Part shown: positions 11,077-22,233 of the stretch, piece after piece
How the letters are laid out: the number at the start of each line of letters is the position of its first letter
How positions within the stretch are numbered: the first letter of the stretch is position 1
Assembly (NCBI RefSeq): GCF_003569765.1
Contig: NZ_QXMG01000005.1
Coordinates: 1 to 64,000 of the forward strand
Source: Caldimonas tepidiphila
GTDB lineage: Bacteria > Pseudomonadota > Gammaproteobacteria > Burkholderiales > Burkholderiaceae_C
Length of the DNA: 64,000 nt
Reading direction: 5' to 3'
Made by a program: the position numbers and the translations under genes
Notes under the pieces: generated by a model
What the model was told of the DNA's origin: nothing
The model's input: only the letters and a program-made list of their open reading frames with translations
Databases searched by the model: none

Positions 11077-11619
11077 TCAGCCCGGCGCCTCGGCCAGGAC
11101 CCGGTAGCCGCCATGGGGACGCACCGACTCGACCAGCACCGCGCCGCGCGCCGTCCAGGGGATCGGATCGAACTGCAAGGGCGGACGGGCCTGGTGAGCG
11201 CGTCGCGCCAGCGTCACGTGCGGCGCGAAGGGACGGGTCTCGGTCGGCAGCCCCAGCGCATGCAGCGCCGCCGCGAGCCGGGAATGCAGCTCGACCAGCG
11301 CGGCGGGCGCCTCGGGCGCGAGCAGCACCGCCAGGCCGCCGCGCCAGAGCACCGGCTGCGCCAGCAGCATCCCGAACGGCGCCTGCGCCGGCGGCAGTGC
11401 GGCGGCGAGAGCGGGCAGCAGCGCACGCGGCAGCTCGCCGAGGAAGTGCAGCGTCATGTGCAGGCGCTCCGGCCGGGTCAGCGACACGCCCGGCGGCCAG
11501 GACCAGGCGCGCTGGTGCGCGAGCAGTGCCTCCCTCAGCGGGGGCTCGGGCCACAATGCGTAGAAGAGGCGCGCCGTCGATGCGGCGCCGCTGGCAGGAA
11601 CGGTGTCGTCGGCAGGCAT
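11077..11619 (-). CDS. thpR: RNA 2',3'-cyclic phosphodiesterase / 2'-5' RNA ligase
   Basis: This 180-residue protein is of the 2H phosphoesterase superfamily. The two catalytic H-x-T motifs are HMT (residues 54-56, followed by LHFLG) and HVT (134-136). Spacing and length match ThpR (LigT). The family hydrolyses 2',3'-cyclic phosphates on RNA and can ligate tRNA half-molecules with 2'-5' linkage; its physiological role is not known. The start was placed at the ATG that precedes the family's RLFYALWP strand. It is divergent from the DUF502 gene. Confidence 0.88.
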   Translation of the reverse strand: MPADDTVPASGAASTARLFYALWPEPPLREALLAHQRAWSWPPGVSLTRPERLHMTLHFLGELPRALLPALAAALPPAQAPFGMLLAQPVLWRGGLAVLLAPEAPAALVELHSRLAAALHALGLPTETRPFAPHVTLARRAHQARPPLQFDPIPWTARGAVLVESVRPHGGYRVLAEAPG

Positions 11620-11752
11620 GGTCGAAGGTCGACAGGCAAACCGGGCGCCCGCCGGCCCGCCCCCCGCCAAGGGGGTCAGGGTCCGTGCCTTGCCGCGCCC
11701 CGACACCGGACACTGCTGCCTCCACGTCCCCATCCTTCCCCTGACGATCCCC

Positions 11753-12427
11753 GTGAAATCCTCGTTCCGACACCTCCTGCGCACCTTCCTCGCCGGCCTG
11801 CTCGCCGTGCTGCCGCTGGCCGCCACCTTCCTGATCATCCTGTGGCTGGGCAGCCTGGTCTACTCGCTGCTCGGGCCCAACAGCCTGCTCGGCACGGTGC
11901 TGGTCGCGCTCGGCCTCGGCGTCACCGGCTCGGTGTGGCTGAGCTACCTGATCGGCATCGGCCTGGTGCTGCTCGGCGTGTTCGGGCTCGGCGTGGTGGT
12001 CGAGACCGGCGTGCAGCGCGGGCTGTCCAGCGCGATCTCGTCGGCGCTGCAGCGCATCCCGCTGGTGCGCAGCATCCACGACCTCGTCACCCGCGTGGTG
12101 GAGCTGATGGCGCGGCGCGAGCCGGCGAACAAGGACGGACTGCGCTCGATGAGCCCGGTGTGGTGCCACTTCGGCGGCCCGGGCGGCGCGGCGGTGCTGG
12201 CGCTGCTGTCCACGCCGCAGCCGTTGACGATCGACGGGCGGCTCTACCACGCGGTGGTGGTGCCGACCGCGCCAGTGCCGATCGGCGGCGGGCTGCTCTA
12301 TGTGCCGCAGGAATGGGTGAAGCCGGCCGACGTCGGCATGGAGGCGCTCACCAGCATCTACGTGTCGATGGGCGTGACTTCCGCCCAGCACCTGGCGCCG
12401 GCAGGCGAGCGGTCCGTCGCCTCGTAG
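11753..12427 (+). CDS. DUF502 family integral membrane protein
   Basis: This 224-residue protein has two strong transmembrane helices (about 8-30 and 47-85) and the conserved family stretch RIPLVRSIHDLV near residue 101. A soluble C-terminal domain contains HFGGPGG and the PIGGGLLYVPQEWV segment. DUF502 proteins occur widely in proteobacteria and in plants (COV1 homologues); function is unknown. GTG at 11753 was chosen because the basic-hydrophobic start lies there; the open frame upstream lacks protein character. Confidence 0.85.
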   Translation: MKSSFRHLLRTFLAGLLAVLPLAATFLIILWLGSLVYSLLGPNSLLGTVLVALGLGVTGSVWLSYLIGIGLVLLGVFGLGVVVETGVQRGLSSAISSALQRIPLVRSIHDLVTRVVELMARREPANKDGLRSMSPVWCHFGGPGGAAVLALLSTPQPLTIDGRLYHAVVVPTAPVPIGGGLLYVPQEWVKPADVGMEALTSIYVSMGVTSAQHLAPAGERSVAS

Positions 12428-12449
12428 CCCGACGCCCGCCGTCGCGGAT

Positions 12450-13043
12450 TCAGTCGAAGCGCGCCGCGTAGCGCAACTGCACGAAGTTCTCGCCCGGATT
12501 GGGCCGGCGCACCCCGGCGTTCGAGAAGTGCTGCACCCGCAGCAGCAGCTCGTGCCGGCGGTCCGCCCCGAAGCTGCGGCCGAGCGCGACGTGGTCGCCG
12601 AAGTTGAAGTGCGTCGAGAAGCGCTTCTCGCCGGTGTCGTAGCGCGAGCTGGAGTAGGTCAGCCCGATCGCGCCCTCGGCGAACCAGTCGGAGGCGCCGC
12701 CGCCGGGCCGCCAGCGGAACACCGGCGTCAGCGCGAACTGGTTGAGCCCGCTGCGCGGCGCGGTGTCGTGCCCGATGCGCCAGCGGCTCAGCGAGGCCTC
12801 CCAGTAGCCGCCGAGCTCGCCGCCCGCGACGCGCCAGCGGCGCTCCCAGGGCCAGGTCAGGCCCGCCGTCAGCGCCCCCACGTCCTCGCCCGCTCCGGCC
12901 TGCACGAAGCCCCCCTGCGGCGCCCAGGCCGGCTGCGCGAGCAGCGGGCCGCCGGAGCCGACCAGCAGCGCGCCGAGCAGCCAGGCGGAGCCGCGCCGGG
13001 CCGCAGGAGAGCGCAGGATCGATGAGGTCGTCGGGGTGTGCAT
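12450..13043 (-). CDS. Lipid A 3-O-deacylase, PagL family
   Basis: This 197-residue protein has an N-terminal signal sequence (about 18-37) and the PagL catalytic pattern HFS (His172, Ser174) followed by a glutamate at 185 in NPGENFVQLRY. The protein ends in Phe-Asp, and its alternating hydrophobic strands fit an eight-stranded outer-membrane barrel. PagL removes the 3-position acyl chain of lipid A. The final aromatic residue helps recognition by the BAM machinery. The start at 13043 is a choice between two nearby in-frame ATGs. It faces the end of the DUF502 gene. Confidence 0.83.
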   Translation of the reverse strand: MHTPTTSSILRSPAARRGSAWLLGALLVGSGGPLLAQPAWAPQGGFVQAGAGEDVGALTAGLTWPWERRWRVAGGELGGYWEASLSRWRIGHDTAPRSGLNQFALTPVFRWRPGGGASDWFAEGAIGLTYSSSRYDTGEKRFSTHFNFGDHVALGRSFGADRRHELLLRVQHFSNAGVRRPNPGENFVQLRYAARFD

Positions 13044-13173
13044 GCTGGAGATGATCGGCCGCTGCGGCATGTGCTGCGCAGCCCTGAGTTGCGGGGATGG
13101 TGCCTGAAGGGCAAGTGCCGTTCTCGGCCCCCTGGAGCAATGGCGAGCGTTCCGTTTGGATAATCCCGCCCCC

Positions 13174-14139
13174 ATGACGATGCAGATGCTGTTGAAGCTG
13201 CTGGCGATTGCCGCGGTGGTGCTGGTGGGCTGGGTGGCGGGGCGCACGCGCTGGCTCGGCAGCGACGATGCCGCGCGCGTGCTGTCGAACGCGGCCTTCC
13301 TCGTGTTCACGCCGGCGCTGCTGTTCCGCACCACCGCGCGCATCGACCTGACGACGCTGCCCTGGTCGCTGCTGGCGGCCTTCTTCGTGCCGGTGCTGGG
13401 CTTCGCGATGGCGCTCTATCTGCTGCAGCGCCGTCGCGCCCGCGAGGACGACGCGCCGGCGCCCGCGGTGCGCACCATCTCCGCGATCTTCGGCAACCAG
13501 GCGCAGCTCGGCGTGCCGATGGCCACGGCCCTCTTCGGCGAGGCGGGACTCGCGGTGCACCTGACGATCCTGAGCGTGCACGCGCTGACGCTGCTGACGC
13601 TGCTGACGCTGCTGGCCGAGATGGACGTGGCGCACGCCCGGGCGCGCACGCTCGGCGCGCGCCCGCACCTCGGCCGCATGCTGTGGACCACCGCGCGCAA
13701 CACCGTGATCCACCCGGTGGTGCTGCCGGTGATCGCCGGCCTCGCCTTCAACCTCACGGGCGCGACGCTGCCCGGCGCGGTCGACGAGATCCTGCTGATG
13801 TTCGCGCAGGCGGTGGTGCCGCTGTGCCTGCTGGCGATCGGCATGTCGCTGGCGCACTACGGGCTCGCCGGCTCGCTGCGCGAGGCGCTGCCGCTCGCGG
13901 CGGCCAAGCTGCTGGCGCTGCCGCTGCTGGTGGCGCTGGTCGGCCACTTCGTCGCGGGACTGCACGGGCTGCCGCTGACGGTGATGGTGCTCGCCGCCGG
14001 CATGCCCACCGGCTCGAACGCGCTGATGTTCGCGCAGCGCTACCGCAGCCGCGAGGGCGAGGCGACCGCGACGATCGTGCTGAGCACGCTCGGCTTCGTC
14101 GCCACCGCGCCGCTGTGGCTGTGGCTGCTGCTGGACTGA
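13174..14139 (+). CDS. AEC (auxin efflux carrier) family transporter
   Basis: This 321-residue protein has about ten hydrophobic helices arranged in two halves, typical of the AEC family. The conserved helix break is in AIFGNQAQLGVPMA (about 108) and the C-terminal repeat in MVLAAGMPTGSNALMFA (about 272). Bacterial members export malonate, malate or other organic acids, or are uncharacterised. ATG 13174 follows an upstream in-frame TTG that I consider unused. It is convergent with the phosphofructokinase gene. Confidence 0.87.
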   Translation: MTMQMLLKLLAIAAVVLVGWVAGRTRWLGSDDAARVLSNAAFLVFTPALLFRTTARIDLTTLPWSLLAAFFVPVLGFAMALYLLQRRRAREDDAPAPAVRTISAIFGNQAQLGVPMATALFGEAGLAVHLTILSVHALTLLTLLTLLAEMDVAHARARTLGARPHLGRMLWTTARNTVIHPVVLPVIAGLAFNLTGATLPGAVDEILLMFAQAVVPLCLLAIGMSLAHYGLAGSLREALPLAAAKLLALPLLVALVGHFVAGLHGLPLTVMVLAAGMPTGSNALMFAQRYRSREGEATATIVLSTLGFVATAPLWLWLLLD

Positions 14140-14152
14140 GGCTCCGTCCGGC

Positions 14153-15220
14153 TCAGCGCCGCTCGCCGAGCGAGACGCCGAGGCTGCGCGCGGTGTCGAG
14201 CAGCGGATGGTCGATCGGCACGCAGCGGTTGAGGCCCGCCACCTGCGCGAGCGGCACGCTGACGCAGTCGGCGCCCTGCAGCGTCACCATGCGGCCGAAC
14301 TCGCCGCGCTGCACGAGGCGCGCCGCGGCATGGCCGAAGCGGGTGGCGAGCACGCGGTCGAAGGCGGTCGGCGCGCCGCCGCGCTGCACGTGGCCGAGCA
14401 GCGTGGCGCGCACCTCGCTCGAGAGGTGCTGCTCGAGTTGCGCGCGCAGCACCTGGCCGACGCCGCCGAGGCGCAGCGGATCGGGGCTGTCGGCGAGGCG
14501 GGCCTGCACGGTCAGCGTGCCGCCGGCAGGCTTGGCGCCCTCGGCGACGCAGACGATGGTGTAGCCCTGCGCCTGCTCGCGCTCGCGGCACAGCGCGACC
14601 AGCGCGTCGAGCTCGTAGGGGATCTCGGGAATCAGGATCGCGTCGGCGCCGCCGGCGATGCCGGCCTCCAGCGCGATCCAGCCGGCATAGCGGCCCATCG
14701 TCTCGACGATCATCACGCGGCCGTGGCTGCGCGCGGTGGTCTCGAGCCGCTCGATCGCATCCGTCACGACCGCCACCGCGCTGTCGAAGCCGAAGCTGCG
14801 GTCGTTGTGCATCAGGTCGTTGTCGATCGTCTTCGGCACGCCGACCACCGGCACGCCGAGCTGGCTGAAGCGGTGCGCGATCGCCATCGTGCCGTCGCCG
14901 CCGATCGCGACCAGCGCGTCGAGCCCGAGCTCGCGCAGGTAGTCGAGCACCTGCGCCGAGACGTCGGCGCCGCCCGCGCCGAACCAGCGGAAGGGGTCGG
15001 CGCGGTTGTGCGTGCCGAGGATCGTGCCGCCCTGGCCCAGGATGCCGCCGACGGCACGCGCGTCGAGCGGGCGCACGCGCCGCTCGACAAGCCCGAGGAA
15101 GCCGCGTTCGATGCCGGTGACGCGCGCGCCGCACTCGTTGATCAGCGCCTTCGTGACGACGCGGATCACCGCGTTGAGGCCGGGGCAGTCGCCGCCGCCG
15201 GTCAGCACGCCGACATGCAT
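14153..15220 (-). CDS. 6-phosphofructokinase, Gly104/Lys124 type
   Basis: This 355-residue enzyme of the PfkA superfamily phosphorylates fructose 6-phosphate. GGDGT at 107-111 carries the glycine typical of ATP users (E. coli Gly104). VPKTIDNDL near 128 carries a lysine (E. coli position 124) typical of PPi users, with the catalytic base Asp133. The MGRYAGW segment is also present. Known enzymes with the Gly/Lys pairing, such as trypanosomal PFK, use ATP, so ATP is the likelier donor. AAGGAG about 9 bases before the ATG is a strong start signal. Confidence 0.87.
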   Translation of the reverse strand: MHVGVLTGGGDCPGLNAVIRVVTKALINECGARVTGIERGFLGLVERRVRPLDARAVGGILGQGGTILGTHNRADPFRWFGAGGADVSAQVLDYLRELGLDALVAIGGDGTMAIAHRFSQLGVPVVGVPKTIDNDLMHNDRSFGFDSAVAVVTDAIERLETTARSHGRVMIVETMGRYAGWIALEAGIAGGADAILIPEIPYELDALVALCREREQAQGYTIVCVAEGAKPAGGTLTVQARLADSPDPLRLGGVGQVLRAQLEQHLSSEVRATLLGHVQRGGAPTAFDRVLATRFGHAAARLVQRGEFGRMVTLQGADCVSVPLAQVAGLNRCVPIDHPLLDTARSLGVSLGERR

Positions 15221-15370
15221 GGGGAATCTCCTTCGCGCGAGGGTAGGACGACGATCCCCCGATTGTGCCGGGCCTCGCGCCGGTGGCGGCACGGAGGCGG
15301 GGATCGCCGCGGACCGTCCGCCCGGGAAGGACCCCGCACCGCGCGTGCGGCGCGGTTCCGCCCGCCTTCC

Positions 15371-15988
15371 TCAGCGCGCTTCGACCTTCAGCTCGTTCTC
15401 GACTTCCTTGACGCCGCGCACCTTCTGCGCGAGTTGCGTCGCACGCTGCGCGGCCTCCTGGCTGGGCGCGGTGCCGCTGAGCGTGACGCGCGAGTTCTCC
15501 GTGTCGACGTTGATGCGCAGCGCGCTGAGCTGCTCGTCGCGCGCCAGCTCGGCGTTCACGCTGGCGGTGATCGCCGCGTCGGCGACGGCGTCGGTGGCCG
15601 CATCGGCGCCGCGGGCGGTGGCGTCCATCGCCCGCTCGCCGGCGTTCTGGATCGCGTTGCCGGCCTTCTCCGTGGTGTTCTCCGTCGCCTGGCCGGCCCG
15701 CTCGGCGGCGGCGCCCGCCTGCGGCGTCCCGGTGACGACCGCGTCCTGCTGGCCGGGAACCGACGGGGCGGCATCCGCGGGCCGGTTGACCATCGTGCCG
15801 GCTGCCGTGTCGGAGCCGCTCGAGCCGCTCGCATCGCGGCTGCTCTCGACCGTCGCATTGCTGCTGTCCCCGGCGCGCTGCTCGCTCCCTTGCGTGCCTG
15901 CCGCATCCCGGCCTTCGTTGTTGGAGGGGCTGCAAGCCGTCAAGGCCAGCGCCGCCGCGAGCGTACCCACCACAGTCAATGCTTTCAT
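15371..15988 (-). CDS. BON-domain lipoprotein
   Basis: This 205-residue protein has a lipoprotein signal with lipobox LTAC (Cys19). A long polar linker rich in Ala/Ser/Thr/Glu (about 20-135) contains helix-forming repeats. A C-terminal BON domain (about 138-203) has the typical glycine in VTLSGTAPS. BON domains bind phospholipid or bridge envelope layers, as in OsmY and DolP. AAGGAGA lies 10 bases before the ATG. Its leader peptide and start region are nearly the same as those of the next minus-strand gene upstream, suggesting duplication of a 5' module. Confidence 0.82.
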   Translation of the reverse strand: MKALTVVGTLAAALALTACSPSNNEGRDAAGTQGSEQRAGDSSNATVESSRDASGSSGSDTAAGTMVNRPADAAPSVPGQQDAVVTGTPQAGAAAERAGQATENTTEKAGNAIQNAGERAMDATARGADAATDAVADAAITASVNAELARDEQLSALRINVDTENSRVTLSGTAPSQEAAQRATQLAQKVRGVKEVENELKVEAR

Positions 15989-16174
15989 GCTTCTGTTCTC
16001 CTTCACAGGATGGAGGCCGCAGCGCGAGGCGCGGCCGATCTTCACCCGGCAGCCGCCGTGGCGACGGCTTCGAGACCGGGGACGGTTCCGGGAGGGCCCC
16101 GGGAGGGGCCCCCATGCCCGGATCACGGCAATGCATGTGCCCGGCGGCCGTCACGACGGCCGGGCGCAGCAGCC

Positions 16175-16663
16175 TCACTGGCGCTTGCGGTTCTGCTCTT
16201 CGTTGGTGTCAGAAGTGCCGGTCGTTCCTGCACCGGAACCGCTCGTTCCGGTGCTGCCGCCCATCCCGCCGCTGCTGCTGCCCATCCCGCCGCTGCTGCC
16301 GCTGGCATCCGAGCCGCCGGTCGCGCCCGAGCCGCTCATGCCGCCCGTGCCGCCGGCCGAGCCGCTCGGCCCCGAGGCGCCCATGCCCCCGCTGGTGCCG
16401 GTGCCGCCGCTGGCGTCCGCGCCGCCGCCCGAGCCCGTCGCTCCCGAGGGGCTGCCGAGGCTGCCGCTCGCGCCCGTGGTGCCGGACGCATCCGTGCTGC
16501 CGGTCGCGCCGGTGGTGCCCGCGGTGCCCGAAGGGCTGGTCGTGCTGCTGTTCGACGTGCCCGATGCGTCCGAGCCCTGGGCGCCGGCGCCCTCGTCGTT
16601 GCGGCCGCAGGCGCTCAGCGCGAGTGCGACGGCAAGTGCTCCTGCCACGGTCAATGCTTTCAT
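16175..16663 (-). CDS. Gly/Ser/Thr-rich low-complexity lipoprotein
   Basis: This 162-residue protein begins MKALTVAGALAVALALSAC, a lipoprotein signal with lipobox LSAC (Cys19). The rest is nearly all Gly, Ser, Thr, Ala and Met in irregular repeats (TGASGS, SGGMG), ending in the charged tail NEEQNRKRQ. No folded domain is visible. AGGAG 8 bases before the ATG is a good ribosome binding site. The signal peptide is close to that of the BON-domain lipoprotein 186 bp downstream. A surface or periplasmic spacer role is a guess; the low-complexity body could also vary in length by slippage. Confidence 0.7.
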   Translation of the reverse strand: MKALTVAGALAVALALSACGRNDEGAGAQGSDASGTSNSSTTSPSGTAGTTGATGSTDASGTTGASGSLGSPSGATGSGGGADASGGTGTSGGMGASGPSGSAGGTGGMSGSGATGGSDASGSSGGMGSSSGGMGGSTGTSGSGAGTTGTSDTNEEQNRKRQ

Positions 16664-17071
16664 CTCTGCTCTCCTGATGGGAATGGATGCCGCCTCGAGA
16701 AACGCGGCTGATTTCCGCCCAGTGCCTGTCCCGCAGGGGGGCTTCAAGACAGCGGGTACGGTTGCTGTGGACGTCGTCTCGCGGCGACGCCCGTGCCGGG
16801 GACTCGGCAACGGCCATGCCTGCAGATGCAAGGAAACGCAAGGTGGGAATCCGTTCCTGATGACCGTTTCGCCGACTTGGGCGCGTTCTTGGTGTACAGT
16901 CGCTGCCGTCAGCGATACACAGGACCGTGGTTCTTCGAGGTCTTTCTTCAGCCCGCCTTCTCCCCGAAGGTGGCGCCGTTTGATCCCCCCAGGCAGGCGT
17001 TTCTTGCGTGTTTCTGCGAGCGAGGCAGTGCTTCGCCTTCTCCATCCATTCTTTTTTTGAGGAACGTCTCA
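16664..17071 (+). promoter_or_regulatory. Gene-free stretch with the probable cspA promoter and long leader
   Basis: These 408 bp separate the lipoprotein gene from the divergent cold-shock gene and contain no recognisable frame. A -10-like TACAGT lies at 16895-16900. Transcription from there would give a leader of about 165 bases, similar to the long structured leaders of cspA-type genes. No convincing -35 was seen. A poly-T stretch and TGAGG lie right before the ATG. Confidence 0.35.
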
Positions 17072-17281
17072 ATGGCTACCCAAACCGGCACCGTCAAGTG
17101 GTTCAACGAAAGCAAGGGCTACGGCTTCATCGCCCAGGACGCGGGCGGCGCCGACCTGTTCGCGCACTTCCGTGACATCCAGGGCAACGGCTTCAAGACG
17201 CTGCAGGAAAACCAGCGCGTCGAATTCGAAGTCAAGCAGGGCCAGAAGGGCCTGCAGGCCGCCAACATCCGCCCGCTGTAA
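17072..17281 (+). CDS. Cold-shock protein, CspA family
   Basis: This 69-residue single OB-fold protein has the RNA-binding motifs KGYGFI (RNP1, about 15-20) and DLFAHF (RNP2, about 28-33). RNP2 carries phenylalanine in place of the usual valine-histidine (VFVHF). It binds single-stranded RNA/DNA and melts mRNA structure, in cold shock or constitutively. GAGG 9 bases before the ATG supports the start. A clear terminator follows 46 bp after the stop. Confidence 0.95.
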   Translation: MATQTGTVKWFNESKGYGFIAQDAGGADLFAHFRDIQGNGFKTLQENQRVEFEVKQGQKGLQAANIRPL

Positions 17282-17327
17282 TCGCAGGGCCGATGCCGCC
17301 GGGGCCCGCCCCGGCGCCTGAAAAAGA

Positions 17328-17355
17328 CCGCAGCCTCCCGGCTGCGGTTTTTTTT
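17328..17355 (+). terminator. Strong, probably bidirectional terminator after cspA
   Basis: An 8-bp perfect stem (CCGCAGCC / GGCTGCGG) with a four-base TCCC loop is followed by eight T. On the other strand the same stem is followed by TCTTTTT, so it can also end the histidine kinase transcript coming from the right, whose stop is 32 bp away. Confidence 0.9.
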
Positions 17356-17386
17356 CGTCCCGGGTGCGGCCGGCCTGCGTCGCCGC

Positions 17387-20533
<3,147 letters not shown>

Positions 20534-20676
20534 GGAAGGATCCCGGGACGGCGACCGGCCGTGCGCGGTCGGGGAAGCGAGCGGTCCGGCAAGGGGCGCC
20601 GGCCCGGTCTGCGAGAACAGCGCAGCAGTGTAGTGGAGCCCCTGCGGCGAGAGCGGCGCGCGGCCGCCCCGAATCC

Positions 20677-21138
20677 TCAGCGTCTGTGAAGGATGCGTGC
20701 CTCGTCGGCGGCCTCGTAGGGCCGGTCGGCGCAGCGCGCGGTCCACGCTGCCTCCTCGGCCTTCACCGCCTCGACATGCGCGTGGAACACCGGCAGCCGG
20801 TCCACGTGGGCGAGCACGCGCCGGTCGCGCTGCATCATCTCCTCGTGGAAGGCGGCCACCGCACGCGGGTCCTCGCGATCAAGCGTGCCGAGCCGCTCGT
20901 CGAGCGCGGTGCTGAGCTGCTCGATCTCGCTGCGGTCGCGCGCCAGTTCCGCCTGGCGCGCCTCGAGCTCGCCCTCGGCGCGGGCGATGTGCTCGCGCTG
21001 CGCCAGGCAGGCCTGCAATTCGCCGGGCCCCAGCGCCGGCACCGGCAGCAGCGGCTCGGAGACGGTCGCGGCGCCGGCCCCCGGCGCGAGGCCGGCGAGC
21101 AGCAGCGCCATCAGCGCGGACAGGGTGAATGCAGGCAT
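20677..21138 (-). CDS. Small periplasmic coiled-coil protein
   Basis: This 153-residue protein has a signal peptide (about 1-24, ending GAGA-ATV). A heptad-rich helical region (about 45-85) is predicted to form a coiled coil, and two cysteines (44 and 136) could form a disulfide. I do not recognise the family. GGGAG about 8 bases before the ATG supports the start. It lies 143 bp upstream of the hybrid kinase on the same strand, so an accessory periplasmic role for that sensor is possible but unproven. Confidence 0.65.
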   Translation of the reverse strand: MPAFTLSALMALLLAGLAPGAGAATVSEPLLPVPALGPGELQACLAQREHIARAEGELEARQAELARDRSEIEQLSTALDERLGTLDREDPRAVAAFHEEMMQRDRRVLAHVDRLPVFHAHVEAVKAEEAAWTARCADRPYEAADEARILHRR

Positions 21139-21230
21139 CGCGACGGCTCCCGGTTGGGTCGGCGCTCGCGGCCCGCCCGGCACCCGGGCGCCGCGCCCCC
21201 GCGTCGCGGCGCGCTGCGCCCGGGACGGGA

Positions 21231-22091
21231 TCAGCCCGCCAGCAGCGTCTGGCGGCCCCACCAGGAGCCGCCGGGTTCGAGGGTGACCGGCTCGCCGATC
21301 ACACCCGCCTCGAGGCAAACGAAGTGCCGGAAGCCGCCCTCGGGCAGGTCGGCGATCGCCGCGGCCTTCTCCGCGCCCGGATTCCAGACCACCGTGTCCG
21401 GGAACTGCAGCTGCTCGACGGCGAGCGCCCGCTGCGGCTCGCGCAGCAGCAGCGGCGCATGCGCGCCGAGGTAGATGCGGTCGACCTCGCCGTCGAAGCG
21501 CAGTTCCTCGCCGCGCTCGAGCCCTTCGCCGCCGCGCGCGCTGTCGATGTAGCGCAGGCCCTGTAAACCCTGCACGCGCGCGAGCTCCACCTCGTCGAGC
21601 GCCAGGTAGGTGTGCAGCGCGGCGGTGAAGCTCCACGGCGCAGAGCCGGCCTCGCCGGTGTGCACCGCCTCCAGCTCCAGGTCGAGCCGCGTGCCGCTGA
21701 CGTTGACGGTGAGCTCCAGCGCGAAGGGATGCGGCCAGAAGGCTCGCGTCTCGGCATCGTCGGCGAGCCGCAGCACCGCCATCGCATCGGCGGCGCCGAC
21801 CTCGGCGCGCACCAGCTGCCAGTCGCGCGTGCGGGCGAAGCCGTGGCGCGGCAGCGGCCCGCGCCGCTCGAACTGCGGGAAGACCACCGGCACGCCGCCG
21901 CGCACCGCCTGCCCCGGCGCGTGGACCGCCCGCGGCGACAGGTAGAGCCGTTCGTCGCCGCCGGCCGGTCGCCACGACACCACGTGGCCGCCGTGCAGCA
22001 GCACGGTGGCCCGCGCGCCGTCGGGCGCCTCGAGCCGCACGGCGGGTCGGCCCTGGAAGTTGATCAGTTCGGGGGTGGCGGGCGTGCTCAT
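21231..22091 (-). CDS. D-hexose-6-phosphate mutarotase (YeaD-like, aldose 1-epimerase family)
   Basis: This 286-residue beta-sandwich protein of the galactose mutarotase fold has the catalytic histidine in AALHTYLAL (about residue 161) and the catalytic glutamate in VCLEAG (about 264). RGGVPVVFPQF near residue 64 is the substrate-binding loop of the YeaD/YMR099C group, which interconverts anomers of glucose 6-phosphate and related sugars. It is divergent from the acyl-CoA thioesterase, with a perfect palindrome in the shared 142-bp region. Confidence 0.88.
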   Translation of the reverse strand: MSTPATPELINFQGRPAVRLEAPDGARATVLLHGGHVVSWRPAGGDERLYLSPRAVHAPGQAVRGGVPVVFPQFERRGPLPRHGFARTRDWQLVRAEVGAADAMAVLRLADDAETRAFWPHPFALELTVNVSGTRLDLELEAVHTGEAGSAPWSFTAALHTYLALDEVELARVQGLQGLRYIDSARGGEGLERGEELRFDGEVDRIYLGAHAPLLLREPQRALAVEQLQFPDTVVWNPGAEKAAAIADLPEGGFRHFVCLEAGVIGEPVTLEPGGSWWGRQTLLAG

Positions 22092-22182
22092 GCGTGGCGG
22101 GCCGGACAGTGGAAAGGCGCGTAGCTTAAGCCCCCGCCGGCGACCGGCGCGCGCGTCCCGCGCCGGCGTTGCGGGCAAAAAA

Positions 22183-22194
22183 AGAACGATCGTT
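22183..22194. promoter_or_regulatory. Perfect palindrome GAACGATCGTTC, TetR-type operator candidate
   Basis: This 12-bp perfect palindrome sits in the divergent intergenic region, 39 bp before the thioesterase start and 92 bp before the mutarotase start. The core AACG-NN-CGTT is typical of operators for TetR-family acyl-CoA-responsive repressors such as Thermus PaaR. The thioesterase next to it would fit such regulation. No TetR gene is in the window. Confidence 0.5.
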
Positions 22195-22233
22195 CGATAA
22201 TCACCGCTTCGATCACCCTGACCCGCCCCGACG

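Noticed and set aside
16175-16663. Low-complexity Gly/Ser/Thr frame as a spurious call
   Set aside because: It was nearly dropped as low complexity, but a clear lipobox signal peptide and a good ribosome binding site justify keeping it as a gene.
14207-16711. Open frame of 834 codons on the plus strand
   Set aside because: It is antisense to phosphofructokinase and the lipoprotein genes, is composed of repetitive Ala/Arg/Gly/His, and has no start signal.
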